Assembly: GCA_003163855.1 (NCBI GenBank)
Contig: PLRJ01000202.1
Coordinates: 1-48,333 of the forward strand
Source of the DNA: Bryobacterales bacterium
GTDB taxonomy: Bacteria > Acidobacteriota > Terriglobia > Bryobacterales > Bryobacteraceae
Direction: 5' to 3'
DNA: 48,333 nucleotides
The notes under the pieces were generated by a model that saw only the letters and a program-made list of their open reading frames with translations, had not been told where the DNA came from and ran no database searches. A program made the position numbers and the translations under genes. How positions within the stretch are numbered: position 1 is the stretch's first letter; the number at the start of each line of letters is the position of its first letter. Shown piece by piece: positions 32,089 to 42,400 of the stretch.

Positions 32089-33330
32089 AGCTTTTGGTTT
32101 CTCATCGGGATCGGGCGTCGATTGAGCCGGCCGTAGTTCCTCCGGAACGTTCTTCAAGTTGACTCGAATGCGCGTCCAGGTTGACGATCGTCCGCGCATG
32201 GAATCCACCAACACATCGTCCACTGCCAAATGACTCGCCGCTTCAGCATGCTTGTCCTTCCATCGCCCTAGGCCTGCCAACGCCAAATCTTTATTCGGCG
32301 AATTAGCGATTATCAGCAGCGGCGCTTTAGCGCGTGACGGTGCAACTCGCTTGCCTTCGCCTCCCATTTTGCGGAAGTGAGGCGGCCACGGCGCATCACC
32401 TAAGCCCGCTGCCTCATCTTTATCCGCAAGTTCCAGCAGGCGCTCCAATGAGCCGGCAAACTCGTCCATGCGCGCATGCGGATCGCCGATTTTCGCGAAA
32501 CGCCCGGGGACGGTGAGGATCGTAAAATCGGCGGGATCACATTCTGAAACCTCATCCCACTGCAGCGGCGTCGAGACGCGCGCATCCGGCAGCGGACGCA
32601 CCGAGTAAGCCGAACAAGTTGTCCGGTCTTTGGCGTTCTGGTTGTAATCAAGAAACACGCCGTGACGTTCTTCTTTCCACCATTTCGAACTGGCGATGGC
32701 GGGCGCCCTCCTCTCTATCGCTCGCGATAACGCCAGAGCTGCGCGGCGTACCTGCGTGAATGTCCAGCGTGGTTCAATCCGCACATTAATATGTATGCCG
32801 CGTGAGCCGCTGGTCTTCGGCCAGCCTCGCATTCCCATCTCCTCCAGGAACGCATTCACTTCCAGCGCGACATTACAAACATCTATCCAACTAACTCCGG
32901 GACCTGGATCGAGATCGATACGCAACTCGTCAGGACGCTCCAGGTTTGCCGCACGCACAGCATGGGGATGTAACTCAATGCAACCCAGATTGACGATCCA
33001 GGCCAGTCCAGCCGCGTCATCAACAACCAATTCTTCCGCGGTTCGGCCCGATGGAAAAGACAGCGTGACCGTCCGCAGCCAAGCAGGGCGTTCTGTGGGA
33101 GCACGCTTCTGATAGAACGCTTCCTGTTCTGCGCCGTTAACGAATCGTTTCAAAACCAGCGGACGGTCGCGAATGCCATTCAGAGCGCCGGGCGCTATAG
33201 AAAGGTAGTAGCGCACCAGATCAAGCTTGGATATCTTCGTCACTTTCGAAAAGTAGAGCTTGCCCGGATTACTTACCTGCACCTCTCGGCCATCTATCGT
33301 CAGCGCCTCCGCAGCTTCGCTTTTCGCCAT
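32062..33330 (-). CDS. LigD-type primase-polymerase (PolDom/Prim-PolC-like)
   Basis: A 422-residue archaeo-eukaryotic-primase-fold polymerase. The catalytic metal site is DLDPGPG (Asp139, Asp141), and KTSGSRGIHI (172-181) is the nucleotide-binding signature of NHEJ LigD polymerases and mycobacterial Prim-PolC. A C-terminal extension (about 305-422) carries SSTWTRIRVNLKNVPEELRP, known from stand-alone actinobacterial polymerases, and a basic tail. The family fills short gaps with rNTPs or dNTPs at double-strand breaks or excision-repair sites. Together with the adjacent LigC-like gene it reads as a split LigD, or an excision-repair gap-filling pair. The ATG at 33330 is preferred over the upstream start at 33429. 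Confidence 0.9.
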   Translation of the reverse strand: MAKSEAAEALTIDGREVQVSNPGKLYFSKVTKISKLDLVRYYLSIAPGALNGIRDRPLVLKRFVNGAEQEAFYQKRAPTERPAWLRTVTLSFPSGRTAEELVVDDAAGLAWIVNLGCIELHPHAVRAANLERPDELRIDLDPGPGVSWIDVCNVALEVNAFLEEMGMRGWPKTSGSRGIHINVRIEPRWTFTQVRRAALALSRAIERRAPAIASSKWWKEERHGVFLDYNQNAKDRTTCSAYSVRPLPDARVSTPLQWDEVSECDPADFTILTVPGRFAKIGDPHARMDEFAGSLERLLELADKDEAAGLGDAPWPPHFRKMGGEGKRVAPSRAKAPLLIIANSPNKDLALAGLGRWKDKHAEAASHLAVDDVLVDSMRGRSSTWTRIRVNLKNVPEELRPAQSTPDPDEKPKASTRKAKNL

Positions 33331-33386
33331 AACGAACAGCCTACACCGGAAGTCCGTGGCAAAGCTCGCAGTAACATAGCGGTTGA

Positions 33387-34664
33387 GTGACCCATTTCCT
33401 GTTCGGACTGCTGCTAGCCTTCGTTCCATTACTGTCAGGGTCGCCGCAGCAAGGCAAACTCGATTCGGCGTTTGATGACGTTCCTTTTGACCAGTGGATG
33501 ACTGAACGCGCGCAAAGCTCGTTACGTCTCGCAGTGAACGTTTCTCATCCTGAATTGACGTTTCACCAGCGGCTGGAAGCCAGCGTTCAAATCGAAGTGG
33601 ATGGCAAAGACCTGGAAAACCGCCGCCGCGGTGAACTGATTTTCTATGTTCAAATCACTGCCCGTGACGGCAGCCGCTATCAGAACCACGGCAGCCTTGA
33701 TCTGACCAAGCTGGATCAAAACGTCAAAGCCGCCACCATTCAATACTCCTATCGCGCGTTTTTCCTGCCCGGCGATTACAGTTTGGCTATCGCCATAGTG
33801 GATTCTGTGAGCAAAGAGCGGACTATTAGCCAGGGCCACTTCCGCATTGCTTCGCTACCGCAAGACACTTTTGCCGCAGAGTGGCGCCATCTGCCGCCAG
33901 TTGAGTTTATAGGCGCAGCTGAATCTCCCGATAGCTGGTATCTTCCCGGCGTCAAAGGACGGCTTGAGTGGGCCGGTTCCGTAGAAAAGCCCGCGCGTCT
34001 GAATATCATTCTGACAATTGCTCCTTCAGTGACTCTTCCGGGTACCCGCGCGACGCCAAGCGGAGGCCTTCCCGCTCTTATACCAACTCTTAAAGTGATC
34101 TCGCACCCGGCCTCGCCGGATCTATCGGAGAACCTGGAGGTTCTCGACATTGCGCGCCACCGAGCCGTATTCAAGCAAGAAGATATGCATAGTCTCGATT
34201 GGCGAGGTCTGAAAAGTTCGCTGGGAGAAGCCAACACCGTCTCTATAGATGTAGGGTCACTCGCCGACAGCCATCACGACGCGCAGTTCTTTGTTTCCGA
34301 AGTGCGGCGCCTGCTAAGAGACTCGCCGCAGCCGTGCGAACTGGTTGTGCTCAGCACAGCGATTGCCTTCGCATCCGGAGAGGATCTGGAGCCGATCTCG
34401 CTGGAAGCTATGCCGCCTTGCAAAGTAACCTATATTCGCTATCATGGTCAGCTGCCAGTGGTCAACATGTTCGGCAGGCCCCAAGGCGGAGGGCGCTTCG
34501 GTCGCGGGGGACGTATGGACGGTCCGATGGCGCGCCCACGCTCAATTCCTGAGCCCGTCGATAAATTAGCCGCCACGCTGAAGCCGCTGAACCCGAAAGT
34601 GATAGATGTCGATTCGCCCGAGGAAATGAATCACGCGCTCAGCGAAATTCAGAAGCGGTTTTGA
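33387..34664 (+). CDS. Secreted protein of unknown function
   Basis: A 425-residue exported protein with a GTG start and a signal peptide (MTHFLFGLLLAFVPLLSGS). After cleavage it is beta-rich (about 45-160: LRLAVNVSHPELTFHQRLEASVQIEV, GELIFYVQITARDGSRY), then carries a mixed region that could be a von Willebrand-A-like fold (TVSIDVGSLAD, FVSEVRRLL, LVVLSTAIAFA), and a glycine/arginine-rich stretch (GRPQGGGRFGRGGRMDGP, about 370-387). No catalytic motif can be defended. The start lies 56 bases from the divergent primase-polymerase gene, and the stop is one base from the response regulator's stop. VWA-like domains are common in secreted acidobacterial proteins, so that fold is my best guess only. 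Confidence 0.75.
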   Translation: MTHFLFGLLLAFVPLLSGSPQQGKLDSAFDDVPFDQWMTERAQSSLRLAVNVSHPELTFHQRLEASVQIEVDGKDLENRRRGELIFYVQITARDGSRYQNHGSLDLTKLDQNVKAATIQYSYRAFFLPGDYSLAIAIVDSVSKERTISQGHFRIASLPQDTFAAEWRHLPPVEFIGAAESPDSWYLPGVKGRLEWAGSVEKPARLNIILTIAPSVTLPGTRATPSGGLPALIPTLKVISHPASPDLSENLEVLDIARHRAVFKQEDMHSLDWRGLKSSLGEANTVSIDVGSLADSHHDAQFFVSEVRRLLRDSPQPCELVVLSTAIAFASGEDLEPISLEAMPPCKVTYIRYHGQLPVVNMFGRPQGGGRFGRGGRMDGPMARPRSIPEPVDKLAATLKPLNPKVIDVDSPEEMNHALSEIQKRF

Positions 34665-34665
34665 C

Positions 34666-35331
34666 TCACGGCAGCGGTCCCCACACCGAGCCATACTCTT
34701 CCAATGCCACGCGAACCAGTTGGCTCCGCGTTCGCACACCAGTTTTGAGAAATAACTGCTGCAAAGCGGATTTGACGGAGGCCTCCGAAATCGCCAGCTT
34801 GGCCCCGATTTCTTTATTGCTCCAGCCCGAGAACACGCCTCGCAGCACATGCCGCTCACGATCGGACAGTTCATTGCGGCGCACATCGACGGCCTGATCG
34901 TTCACTGCCTCCATCAGAGTGCGAAGACAATTCTGGTCTATCCATGTCTCGCCTGCCATCACTTTTTGAATAGCTTCAAGTAACAGTTCTGGCGAACTGC
35001 TCTTCAGAAAAATGCCGCAAACGCCATGTCCCAGCGCGCGTATGTAATCTGCATCCGCCATTCCGGCAGTGACAATGAAAATACGGCCACGGTATTTCGC
35101 TTCCCTGGCTGCGCGAATAAAATCGAAGCCAGTCTCGCGGTTGCCCAAGTCATAATCCAGCAGAGCCAAATCGACCCTATGCTCGGCCAGCGCCTTCAAC
35201 GCCTCAGGCGTCGTCGAACATTGAGCAACGACATGAAACGCTGAGTTGGTATCAAGCAGACGGCTCAGCATAACGCGAAAAAGCGTATGGTCGTCCAGCA
35301 GCAGCAGTTGAATGACGCTTTCGCCGCTCAT
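34666..35331 (-). CDS. NarL/FixJ-type response regulator
   Basis: A 221-residue two-component response regulator. The receiver domain (about 6-125) has the acidic pair LLDDH, the phospho-acceptor Asp59 (LALLDYDLG), the conserved Thr/Ser position (IVTAG) and Lys (FLKSSS). A LuxR-type helix-turn-helix (about 155-212) reads LSDRERHVLRGVFSGWSNKEIGAKLAISEASVKSALQQLF. The ATG at 35331 overlaps the stop of the histidine kinase gene by four bases, so the two form a coupled pair. The divergent neighbour on the other side of the kinase is a complete heavy-metal RND efflux operon, a plausible but unproven target. Confidence 0.92.
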   Translation of the reverse strand: MSGESVIQLLLLDDHTLFRVMLSRLLDTNSAFHVVAQCSTTPEALKALAEHRVDLALLDYDLGNRETGFDFIRAAREAKYRGRIFIVTAGMADADYIRALGHGVCGIFLKSSSPELLLEAIQKVMAGETWIDQNCLRTLMEAVNDQAVDVRRNELSDRERHVLRGVFSGWSNKEIGAKLAISEASVKSALQQLFLKTGVRTRSQLVRVALEEYGSVWGPLP

Positions 35332-36890
35332 GGCAGAGCAGCTTCCTGATGCTGATGAAGCTTGCTTCGCTGCGCCGCTATGGCAAGAATGACTGTGAAA
35401 CAGCTTCCGTTTGCTTGTGGTTCGTATTCAATATCGCCCTGAAAGGCACGGACAAAAGTACGCGAAAGGTAGAGGCCCAGACCGGTATCTTGCGCGCCTC
35501 TTTGAAATGGTGCGAAAAGCCGCTCGGGATTGGCGACGCCGGGCCCGCTATCCAGAAAGCGTATGGCAACGCCATTTGCCTGAGAAGATGCGCGAACGGT
35601 GAAGCGCCTGTCAGCCTGCGACTCCAAAGCGCGCTGACTGTTCTTGGCAACGTTCAGAAACGCCTGCAGCAGGGTCTGACGGTTAGCCCACACGCGCGGC
35701 AGCGACTCCGGGTAGTCCCAGCGGATTTCAATCTCGGACTCCTGAAACGACGGTTCGATAATGATGCGCAACTCCTCCAAAGCCGAGAGCACGTCGAGAC
35801 TTTCCGCCAGCGGGCGCGTTGTCTGACGAAGCTCAAGCCCGGCCATCGTCTCCAATCCGCTCACCAGCGTGCCAAGTGCATTGAAATCCTCGTCGGCGGG
35901 CAGCCTGGCGTCCCGTGCCAGCTTCGAATGCACCACCGCGATTGCGCCACAAATATTTCTTATTTCATGGCACAATGCCCCTACCAGCACTTTCGAACTA
36001 CTTAGAATCTGTTGCAGGTTGAACTCAGCCCTGTCGCGCAATTCCTCCGATGCATCAAACACAACGGCCGCCAACCGCGGGCCCGACATGGTCTGATACG
36101 TCGAGAACCAGATATGCGCCAGAAATACCTCGCCGTCCTGGCGGCGCGCGTGGCATTCCATCTCAGTATGAAAGAAGGGCGCGTTCTGAGCCGATGGAAC
36201 GCTTTTGAGAGCGGGAATAAAAAGCCCTATAGGCTGGCCCTTCAGCTGGTTCTGGGGCACTCCCAGCAGGCGATGCGTTGATTCATTGGCCAGTTGCACG
36301 GTGCCATCCGCGTCCAGCGTGAATATCGACGCCGGGCTGCTTGAGATAAGCGAGTCCATCTGCTCTTCGGTGTGTCTGCGCGCAGCGGCCTCCTTCTCCA
36401 TTTCCTCAAAGTGTTGTTCCGCCTCACGACGACTGCGAGCGGTGGCGAAGCCATAAAGGCCCGACCCGAAGCAGGCGACGAATGTGAGAACCAGGCGCGA
36501 GACTCCTACAGTCGCCGACCAGGGAAAGGGATCGAATGCCTCCGTAAGCACCGTGCACAGCGCCGCCACACCCGCCGTTTGCAGGCGCGACAGGCAACTG
36601 CCTATCATCAGCATCGGAAACAGATAAAGAAATCCGAACGAGATATTCTCCTCAAAATACCAATCAACGAGTGCAATAACCGCGATAAATGCCGCTGCCC
36701 ACAGCAGCATGGCTTTGCGGCTGCCTTGTAGAAAACGCGGGAGAAAATACTCTTGCATCCAGTTCTGATCCAAATGTAGCTGTTTGTAACTATTCCGCTG
36801 CATGCCGGTTACAGCTTCCAATTCATTGTCGATGACAAAAATCCCCCCAGTATCTGTTTGACCGAAAGATATAGCCGTAAGATTTACCAT
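35328..36890 (-). CDS. Membrane-bound PAS histidine kinase
   Basis: A protein of up to 520 residues. Four hydrophobic segments (about 60-78, 84-100, 105-117, 130-150) form a membrane input module, followed by a coiled coil (152-178), a PAS domain (about 180-290; SLISSSPASIFTLDADGTVQLAN) and a kinase core. The phospho-acceptor is His308 in ALCHEIRNI, with the N-box NVAKNSQRAL, G1 FLDSGPGV and G2 DTGLGLYLSR. The short input suggests membrane or redox sensing rather than a large periplasmic ligand domain. The start is ambiguous: ATG at 36890, 36803 or 36758. It is coupled to the response regulator and diverges from the TolC-like gene over a gap holding a 7-base inverted repeat. Confidence 0.9.
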   Translation of the reverse strand: MVNLTAISFGQTDTGGIFVIDNELEAVTGMQRNSYKQLHLDQNWMQEYFLPRFLQGSRKAMLLWAAAFIAVIALVDWYFEENISFGFLYLFPMLMIGSCLSRLQTAGVAALCTVLTEAFDPFPWSATVGVSRLVLTFVACFGSGLYGFATARSRREAEQHFEEMEKEAAARRHTEEQMDSLISSSPASIFTLDADGTVQLANESTHRLLGVPQNQLKGQPIGLFIPALKSVPSAQNAPFFHTEMECHARRQDGEVFLAHIWFSTYQTMSGPRLAAVVFDASEELRDRAEFNLQQILSSSKVLVGALCHEIRNICGAIAVVHSKLARDARLPADEDFNALGTLVSGLETMAGLELRQTTRPLAESLDVLSALEELRIIIEPSFQESEIEIRWDYPESLPRVWANRQTLLQAFLNVAKNSQRALESQADRRFTVRASSQANGVAIRFLDSGPGVANPERLFAPFQRGAQDTGLGLYLSRTFVRAFQGDIEYEPQANGSCFTVILAIAAQRSKLHQHQEAALP

Positions 36891-36893
36891 TGG

Positions 36894-36931
36894 CTCTTCA
36901 CCCCGGCTAAGGGTCTATGTACACTGAAGAG
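36894..36931. promoter_or_regulatory. Inverted repeat between kinase and efflux operon
   Basis: CTCTTCA (36894-36900) and TGAAGAG (36925-36931) form a perfect 7-base inverted repeat 24 bases apart in the 142-base divergent gap. It lies next to the kinase start and about 100 bases before the TolC-like start, where a response-regulator or repressor site for both operons could sit. Low-confidence inference from symmetry alone. Confidence 0.3.
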
Positions 36932-37032
36932 TCGTTAGTTTATACCCCGTGCGACTTCTTCCTCTGTGCCGAGCAGGCGCTCCCGTCAGCGCTCAAAAAA
37001 GCGGCGCGAAAACAAGTAATTGATATTGAATC

Positions 37033-38340
37033 ATGACCAGTGACGATGGATTCCGCCTGCCGCTTGCACGTTGCCGGCAGACTACGTTTTGGGTAATCGC
37101 ACTTGCCCTGTCTGCCGCGACTCAGCTAGCGGGGCAGCAACCGCCTGCGCAGGAAACGTACACATGGGAGCAGCTTCGCGACAAGTTCAGGCAGACGAAT
37201 CCAACGCTGTTGGCAGATCAGGTCAATATTGACGAATCGCGTGCGCAGGAAATCACCGCGTATCTAAGACCCAATCCGAATATTTCTCTCGGGGCTGATC
37301 AGTTTACAGTCTTCAAGACCCCCAATACGCCTTATCGGCCCCTCGCGGGTGTCGATGAGAACGGCGGCATCAGTTATTTGCACGAGCGCGAGCATAAGCG
37401 AGAACTCCGCAGGCAGAGCGCTCAGCAGGGCACTACCATTGCTACCAATACACACGCCGACCTGGAAAGAAACTTATTGTTCACCCTTCGCAACGCCTTC
37501 AACAATGCGCTGCAGGCCAAAGCCTTTTTCGATATAGCGAAACAAAATCTTGAGTATTGGGATAAAGAAATCGGCATTTACAAGGAACGATACCGCGTGG
37601 GCGACATGGCCAAGGTCGACTACGAACGCATCGCTCTGCAGCGCGCGCAGTACCAGTCGGACTATGTGACCTCGCAGGTGAATCTGCGCACAGCAAAAAT
37701 TGCGCTGCTGATGCTGTTGAACGATCGCACTCCAGTCGAAAAATTCGATGTCACCGGACCCTATGAATTTCACGATCAACTGATGGCATTGGAAGAATTC
37801 CGCCAGCTCGCCCTGGCGGGCCGCCCCGATCTGAAAGCGGCGCTTGAGACCTATAACCAAGCACAGACGAACTACAAATTGGCGATCGCTAATGGTTCGT
37901 CCGACCCCACCTTCAGTTTTGATATCGGCCGCAATCCACCCTTGCCAAGCTACATTGGCTTTGGCGTCAGCTTTGATTTGCGTATTTTCGACAAGAATCA
38001 AGGAGAGAAGCTGCGCACCAAGCTGGATATCGACAAGACCAACAAGGCGCGGATAGCGGCCGAGGCCCAGGTGTTCAGTGATGTGGACACAGCGTATGCC
38101 ACCATCCAGAGCACGATCGAACTTTTGCGGCCTTACAAGGACCAATACATGCCGCAAGCGGCCGAAGTACGAGACATTGTGAATTTTTCATTTCAGCACG
38201 GCGCGGCATCCCTGCTGGATTTTCTCGACGCCCAAAAGGCTTATCGTGACACGCAGTTGGCCTACGTCAATCTGATCGACTCCTATCTAACTGCCGCAAG
38301 CCAGTTGAACCTGGCCGTCGGGCGCGAGGTGATTCAATGA
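37033..38340 (+). CDS. TolC/CzcC-like outer-membrane efflux channel
   Basis: A 435-residue outer-membrane efflux protein. A signal segment (about 17-36, WVIALALSAATQLAG) precedes two OEP repeats: EQLRDKFRQTNPTLLADQVNI opens the first and LEEFRQLALAGRPDLKAALETYNQAQ the second, each followed by long helices. It closes with RDTQLAYVNLIDSYLTAASQLNLAVGRE, standard for CzcC/CusC-like channels. It forms the trimeric duct of a tripartite RND pump. The stop overlaps the start of the membrane-fusion gene by four bases, and the pump gene follows in the same way, so all three are one transcript. Confidence 0.93.
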   Translation: MTSDDGFRLPLARCRQTTFWVIALALSAATQLAGQQPPAQETYTWEQLRDKFRQTNPTLLADQVNIDESRAQEITAYLRPNPNISLGADQFTVFKTPNTPYRPLAGVDENGGISYLHEREHKRELRRQSAQQGTTIATNTHADLERNLLFTLRNAFNNALQAKAFFDIAKQNLEYWDKEIGIYKERYRVGDMAKVDYERIALQRAQYQSDYVTSQVNLRTAKIALLMLLNDRTPVEKFDVTGPYEFHDQLMALEEFRQLALAGRPDLKAALETYNQAQTNYKLAIANGSSDPTFSFDIGRNPPLPSYIGFGVSFDLRIFDKNQGEKLRTKLDIDKTNKARIAAEAQVFSDVDTAYATIQSTIELLRPYKDQYMPQAAEVRDIVNFSFQHGAASLLDFLDAQKAYRDTQLAYVNLIDSYLTAASQLNLAVGREVIQ

Positions 38341-39470
38341 TGCGGCATTTCTTTTCGATCGTTATTACAGGAGCGCTCGTTCTGTTGACTAGTTGCGCGA
38401 AGAAGACTGAAGGTGGTGGGGACACTGCGCCTCCGAGCCTGAAAACGCAAACGACTGGAGATATGAGCTTGGTTCAAGTGGACAAGCCCGATCAGTTCCC
38501 CTTAGTACCGGCATCCGTCTACAATGCGCACGCCGAACTCGATGTGACAGGAACAGTAACTCCTGATGTGTCTCGTGAAATTCCGGTTATCTCACTGGCC
38601 AGCGGCCGCGTGGTGGACATCAAAGCCAAGTTGTACGACAACGTTCATAAAGGCCAGTTGCTGCTGCGAGTTCAAAGCCCGGACAGCACAGCGGCCTTCG
38701 ATACCTACCAGAAAGCGGTAAACGACGAGCGCTTGAACTCCCGGCTGTACGAACGCGCCAAAGAGTTATATGACAAGGGTGCATTCTCATTGAGCATGCT
38801 TGACCAGGCCGAAGATACCGAGAAGAATTCGCAAGCAGATTTGGCGGCTGCTGCCCAGGCGCTTGAAACGTTGGGAGTTGACAAAAACCACCCTTCCCCT
38901 ATCGTGACCGTCTATGCGCCTATCTCGGGCGTCATTATTCAGCAAAACGTCACTCAAGCCGCGGCTGCGGGTGTCACCTTCTCGGGTTCCTCTACTGCGT
39001 TTGTTATCGCCGATATTTCCGAGGTCTGGGTTCTTTGTGACGTCTATGAGAACGACATCCCTAAAATCGCTCTAGGTCAAGAGGCAAGAATCAAGCTGAA
39101 CTCGGATCCGAATCGGATACTGACAGGCCATATCTCTGACATCGGTCCGATCCTCGATCCGTCAACCCGAACGGCAAAAGTAAGGATACAAGTGCCGAAC
39201 GCAGGTGAACTGAAGCTGGGTATGTTTGTGACGGCCGTTTTATTCAGCCGCCAGGAAGATCACTATGCTATGGTTCCGTCCGCCTCCGTCTTGCATTTGC
39301 ATGATCGCGAGTGGGTGTTTGAACCAGCGGGAGATAACAAGTTCCGCCGCGTGGAAGTGAAGGCGGGAGAGATTGTAGGCAATAACCAGGTGATTCTCAG
39401 CGGTGTTCAGAGTGGGCAGCAAGTTGTTTCCAACGTACTGCAGCTTGAGGCGACGCTGGAGGCCCAATGA
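38337..39470 (+). CDS. RND efflux membrane-fusion lipoprotein (CzcB/CusB-like)
   Basis: A 377-residue periplasmic adaptor. The N-terminus is a lipoprotein signal with lipobox L-T-S-C (Cys20), so the protein is tethered to the inner membrane. After a Gly-rich linker come the barrel-sandwich/lipoyl half (GRVVDIKAKLYDNVHKGQLLLRVQSPDS), an alpha-helical hairpin (about 115-180), the second lipoyl half (ITVYAPISGVIIQQNV-like), a beta-barrel (VWVLCDVYENDIPKIALGQEA) and a membrane-proximal domain. It links pump and channel. There is no metal-binding His-rich N-terminal extension like that of some CzcB proteins. ATG overlaps the TolC-like stop, and its own stop overlaps the pump start. Confidence 0.93.
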   Translation: MMRHFFSIVITGALVLLTSCAKKTEGGGDTAPPSLKTQTTGDMSLVQVDKPDQFPLVPASVYNAHAELDVTGTVTPDVSREIPVISLASGRVVDIKAKLYDNVHKGQLLLRVQSPDSTAAFDTYQKAVNDERLNSRLYERAKELYDKGAFSLSMLDQAEDTEKNSQADLAAAAQALETLGVDKNHPSPIVTVYAPISGVIIQQNVTQAAAAGVTFSGSSTAFVIADISEVWVLCDVYENDIPKIALGQEARIKLNSDPNRILTGHISDIGPILDPSTRTAKVRIQVPNAGELKLGMFVTAVLFSRQEDHYAMVPSASVLHLHDREWVFEPAGDNKFRRVEVKAGEIVGNNQVILSGVQSGQQVVSNVLQLEATLEAQ

Positions 39471-42400
39471 TCAAGTCGATCGTTAATTTTGGCCTTGCCA
39501 ACCCATTGATCATCGTCGGCCTGGCCGTCCTGATGTTTGCCTGGGGCTATATTTCGTTTACGAATTTGCCTATCGATGCCTATCCCGATGTCGCGAATAA
39601 CTACGTGAACATCATCACGCAATGGCCGGGTCATTCGGCGGAGGACATTGAACAGCAAATCACCGTTCCTTCGGAGATTCAGATGGCTGGCATTCCGCAC
39701 CTGACAAACCTTCGGTCGTTCTCACTGGCAGGCATTTCGAGCATCATGATGATCTTCGACGACGATTCCGTGAACGACTGGAATCGCGAGCACGTGCTGG
39801 AAAGAATGTCGAATATTTCTCTCCCGGCAGGATTGACTCCCCAACTGCAGACTGACTGGAGTCCGGTAGGTCAGATCTACTGGTACACCATCGAAAGCAA
39901 GAACCCCGAGTACGATTCCATGGGGATAAAGACACTGGAAGATTGGACTCTGGAGAAGCAGTACAAGAGTGTTCCCCACGTTGTGGACGTCGCCAGTTTC
40001 GGAGGAATCACCAAGGAATATCAGATACGGCTTGATCCTAACAGGTTGATTGACTACGGTCTGAACATCGCCCAGGTGGAAAGCCAGCTCGCCAATAACA
40101 ATGCTAATGCCGGCGGCAGTTTCATCCAAACAGGTCCGCAGCAGATCAACGTGCAAGCTCAAGGCCTGTATAAGAATGTTCAGGATATTGAGAGTACCGT
40201 GGTGGCCACGGTGAACGGCACGCCCGTTCGGATAAAGGATATCGCGGTAGTAGAACAGGGCCCTAAAATCCGTCTTGGTCAAGTCAGTAAGGCCTATCGC
40301 GATCCGAAAACAAACAAGATCATAGACAATCCGGATACGGTGGAAGGCGTCCTTCTGCTGCAGAAAGGCGACGATGCCGATCCGGCTCTAAAAGGTATTG
40401 AAGAGAAGACAAAGCAGCTGAACGACGAAATCCTACCCAAAGGCGTGAAGGTTGTCCCTTTTTTAGACCGATCTGACCTGGTTCACTTTACAACTCATAC
40501 CGTACTGCATAACCTGACGGAGGGAATTGTCCTTGTCGTCATTATTCTTTTTATATTTCTAGGTAATGTTCGTGGCGCCTTTATAGTGGCCTGCAGTATT
40601 CCCTTCGCCTTATTGTTTGCGGCGACCTGCCTGAACCTCAATCACATTCCGGCGAACCTCTTATCACTCGGCTCGCTTGATTTCGGCATGGTCGTAGATG
40701 GTTCGGTCGTGATGATTGAAAACATCGTCCGTCATATCGGCATGGTTGACAGTAGCCGTACTCCGCTACAAAAGATCCGCGATGCTGCCCAAGAGGTGCA
40801 GCGGCCGGTCTTCTTTGCCGTAACAATTATCATCACGGCGTATCTTCCGATCTATACGCTGCAGTCGGTGGAAGGACGCCTGTTCAAGCCGATGGCATGG
40901 ACGGTAGGTTTCGCACTCGCCGGATCATTGATTTTTTCTATCGTTATCGCGCCCGTTATGGCCAGCCTCTTCTTCCGCAAGGGTGCCAAAGAGTGGGAAA
41001 ATCCATTGATGCACTGGCTGACCAAGCACTATCGCACGCTGGTGAGCTGGGCTATCGATAAGCGCTTGCTGACCGCTAGCGTTGGGCTGGCTGCTGTCGC
41101 GCTAACTTTGTTTCTGGCGCTTAGCGGAGTTATCGGCTCTGAGTTTCTCCCGCATTTGGATGAGGGAGCCATCTGGGCACGTGGCACTCTCGCTCCGTCC
41201 ACCGGGCCGGATGAAAGCAGACGCATTTCAACTCATGCGCGGCTTATTCTCGCCTCTTTTCCTGAGGTGACTGAAGTGGTCAGTCAGATTGGCCGTCCAG
41301 ACGACGGAACCGATGCTACCGGCTTTTTCAACACCGAGTATTTCGTCAACCTGAAGCCGAAAGAAGAGTGGCGGCCGGCATTTAATCAGCAAAAGGACTC
41401 GCTGATCGCCGCTATGGATAAGGAACTCGAGAAGACGCCGGGTGTTATCTGGGGTTTCTCGCAGCCTATTGCAGACAACATGGAAGAGGCTGTTTCGGGC
41501 GTCAAGGGCGAGTTGTCAGTGAAGATTTACGGCGACGACCTCCGAACGCTGGAGACCAAGGGCGATGAAGTAGTCGACGTGATGAGCAAAATTCCCGGGG
41601 TAGCGGATCTGGGTCTTTTCCGCATCATCGGGCAACCGAATCTCACTTTTGTGGTGGACCGGCCCGCCTGCGCTCGCTACCAGATAAATGTGTCCGATGT
41701 GCAGGACGCTATCCAAACAGCCGTAGGCGGCAATGCTGTCACCCAGTTGCTTCAAGGCGAAGCCCGTTTCGATACTGTGCTCCGTTACCAGGAAAAGTAT
41801 CGCGACACCAAGGAAGCGATTGCCAATGTACGCTTGCTTTCGCCCTCGGGTGAACGTGTCTCCCTGGCCCAATTGACCAAAGAGCAGACTCTTGACGGAG
41901 CGGAAGAAATTTACCGCGAAGCAGAGTCACGCTACATTGCCATCAAGTACAGCGTGCGCGGCCGCGATCTGGGCAGTACCGTCGAAGAAGCAATCAGGAA
42001 AGTGCACGATCAGGTGAAACTGCCCACCGGCTACCATACCGATTGGGCCGGCGAATACAAGAGCAAGCAACGCGCCGACGCTCGTTTGGCTATTGTGACG
42101 CCAATTACCATCCTCATCATTTTCCTGATCCTCTATGCCATGTTTCGATCCTTCAAGTGGGCGACTCTCATTATGCTGAACGTTCTGATGGCGCCGGTTG
42201 GAGGACTGCTTGCGCTTTACTTCACACATACCAATTTCAGCGTCTCGGCTGCCATCGGCATGCTTGCGTTATTTGGCGTGTCGGTGCAGACCGGAGTCAT
42301 CATGCTGGAATACATCAATCAACTCCGCGTCCACGGCAACTCGATTAAAACGGCGGCCGTGGAGGGCGCGGTGCTAAGACTGAGGCCTATCATGATCACC

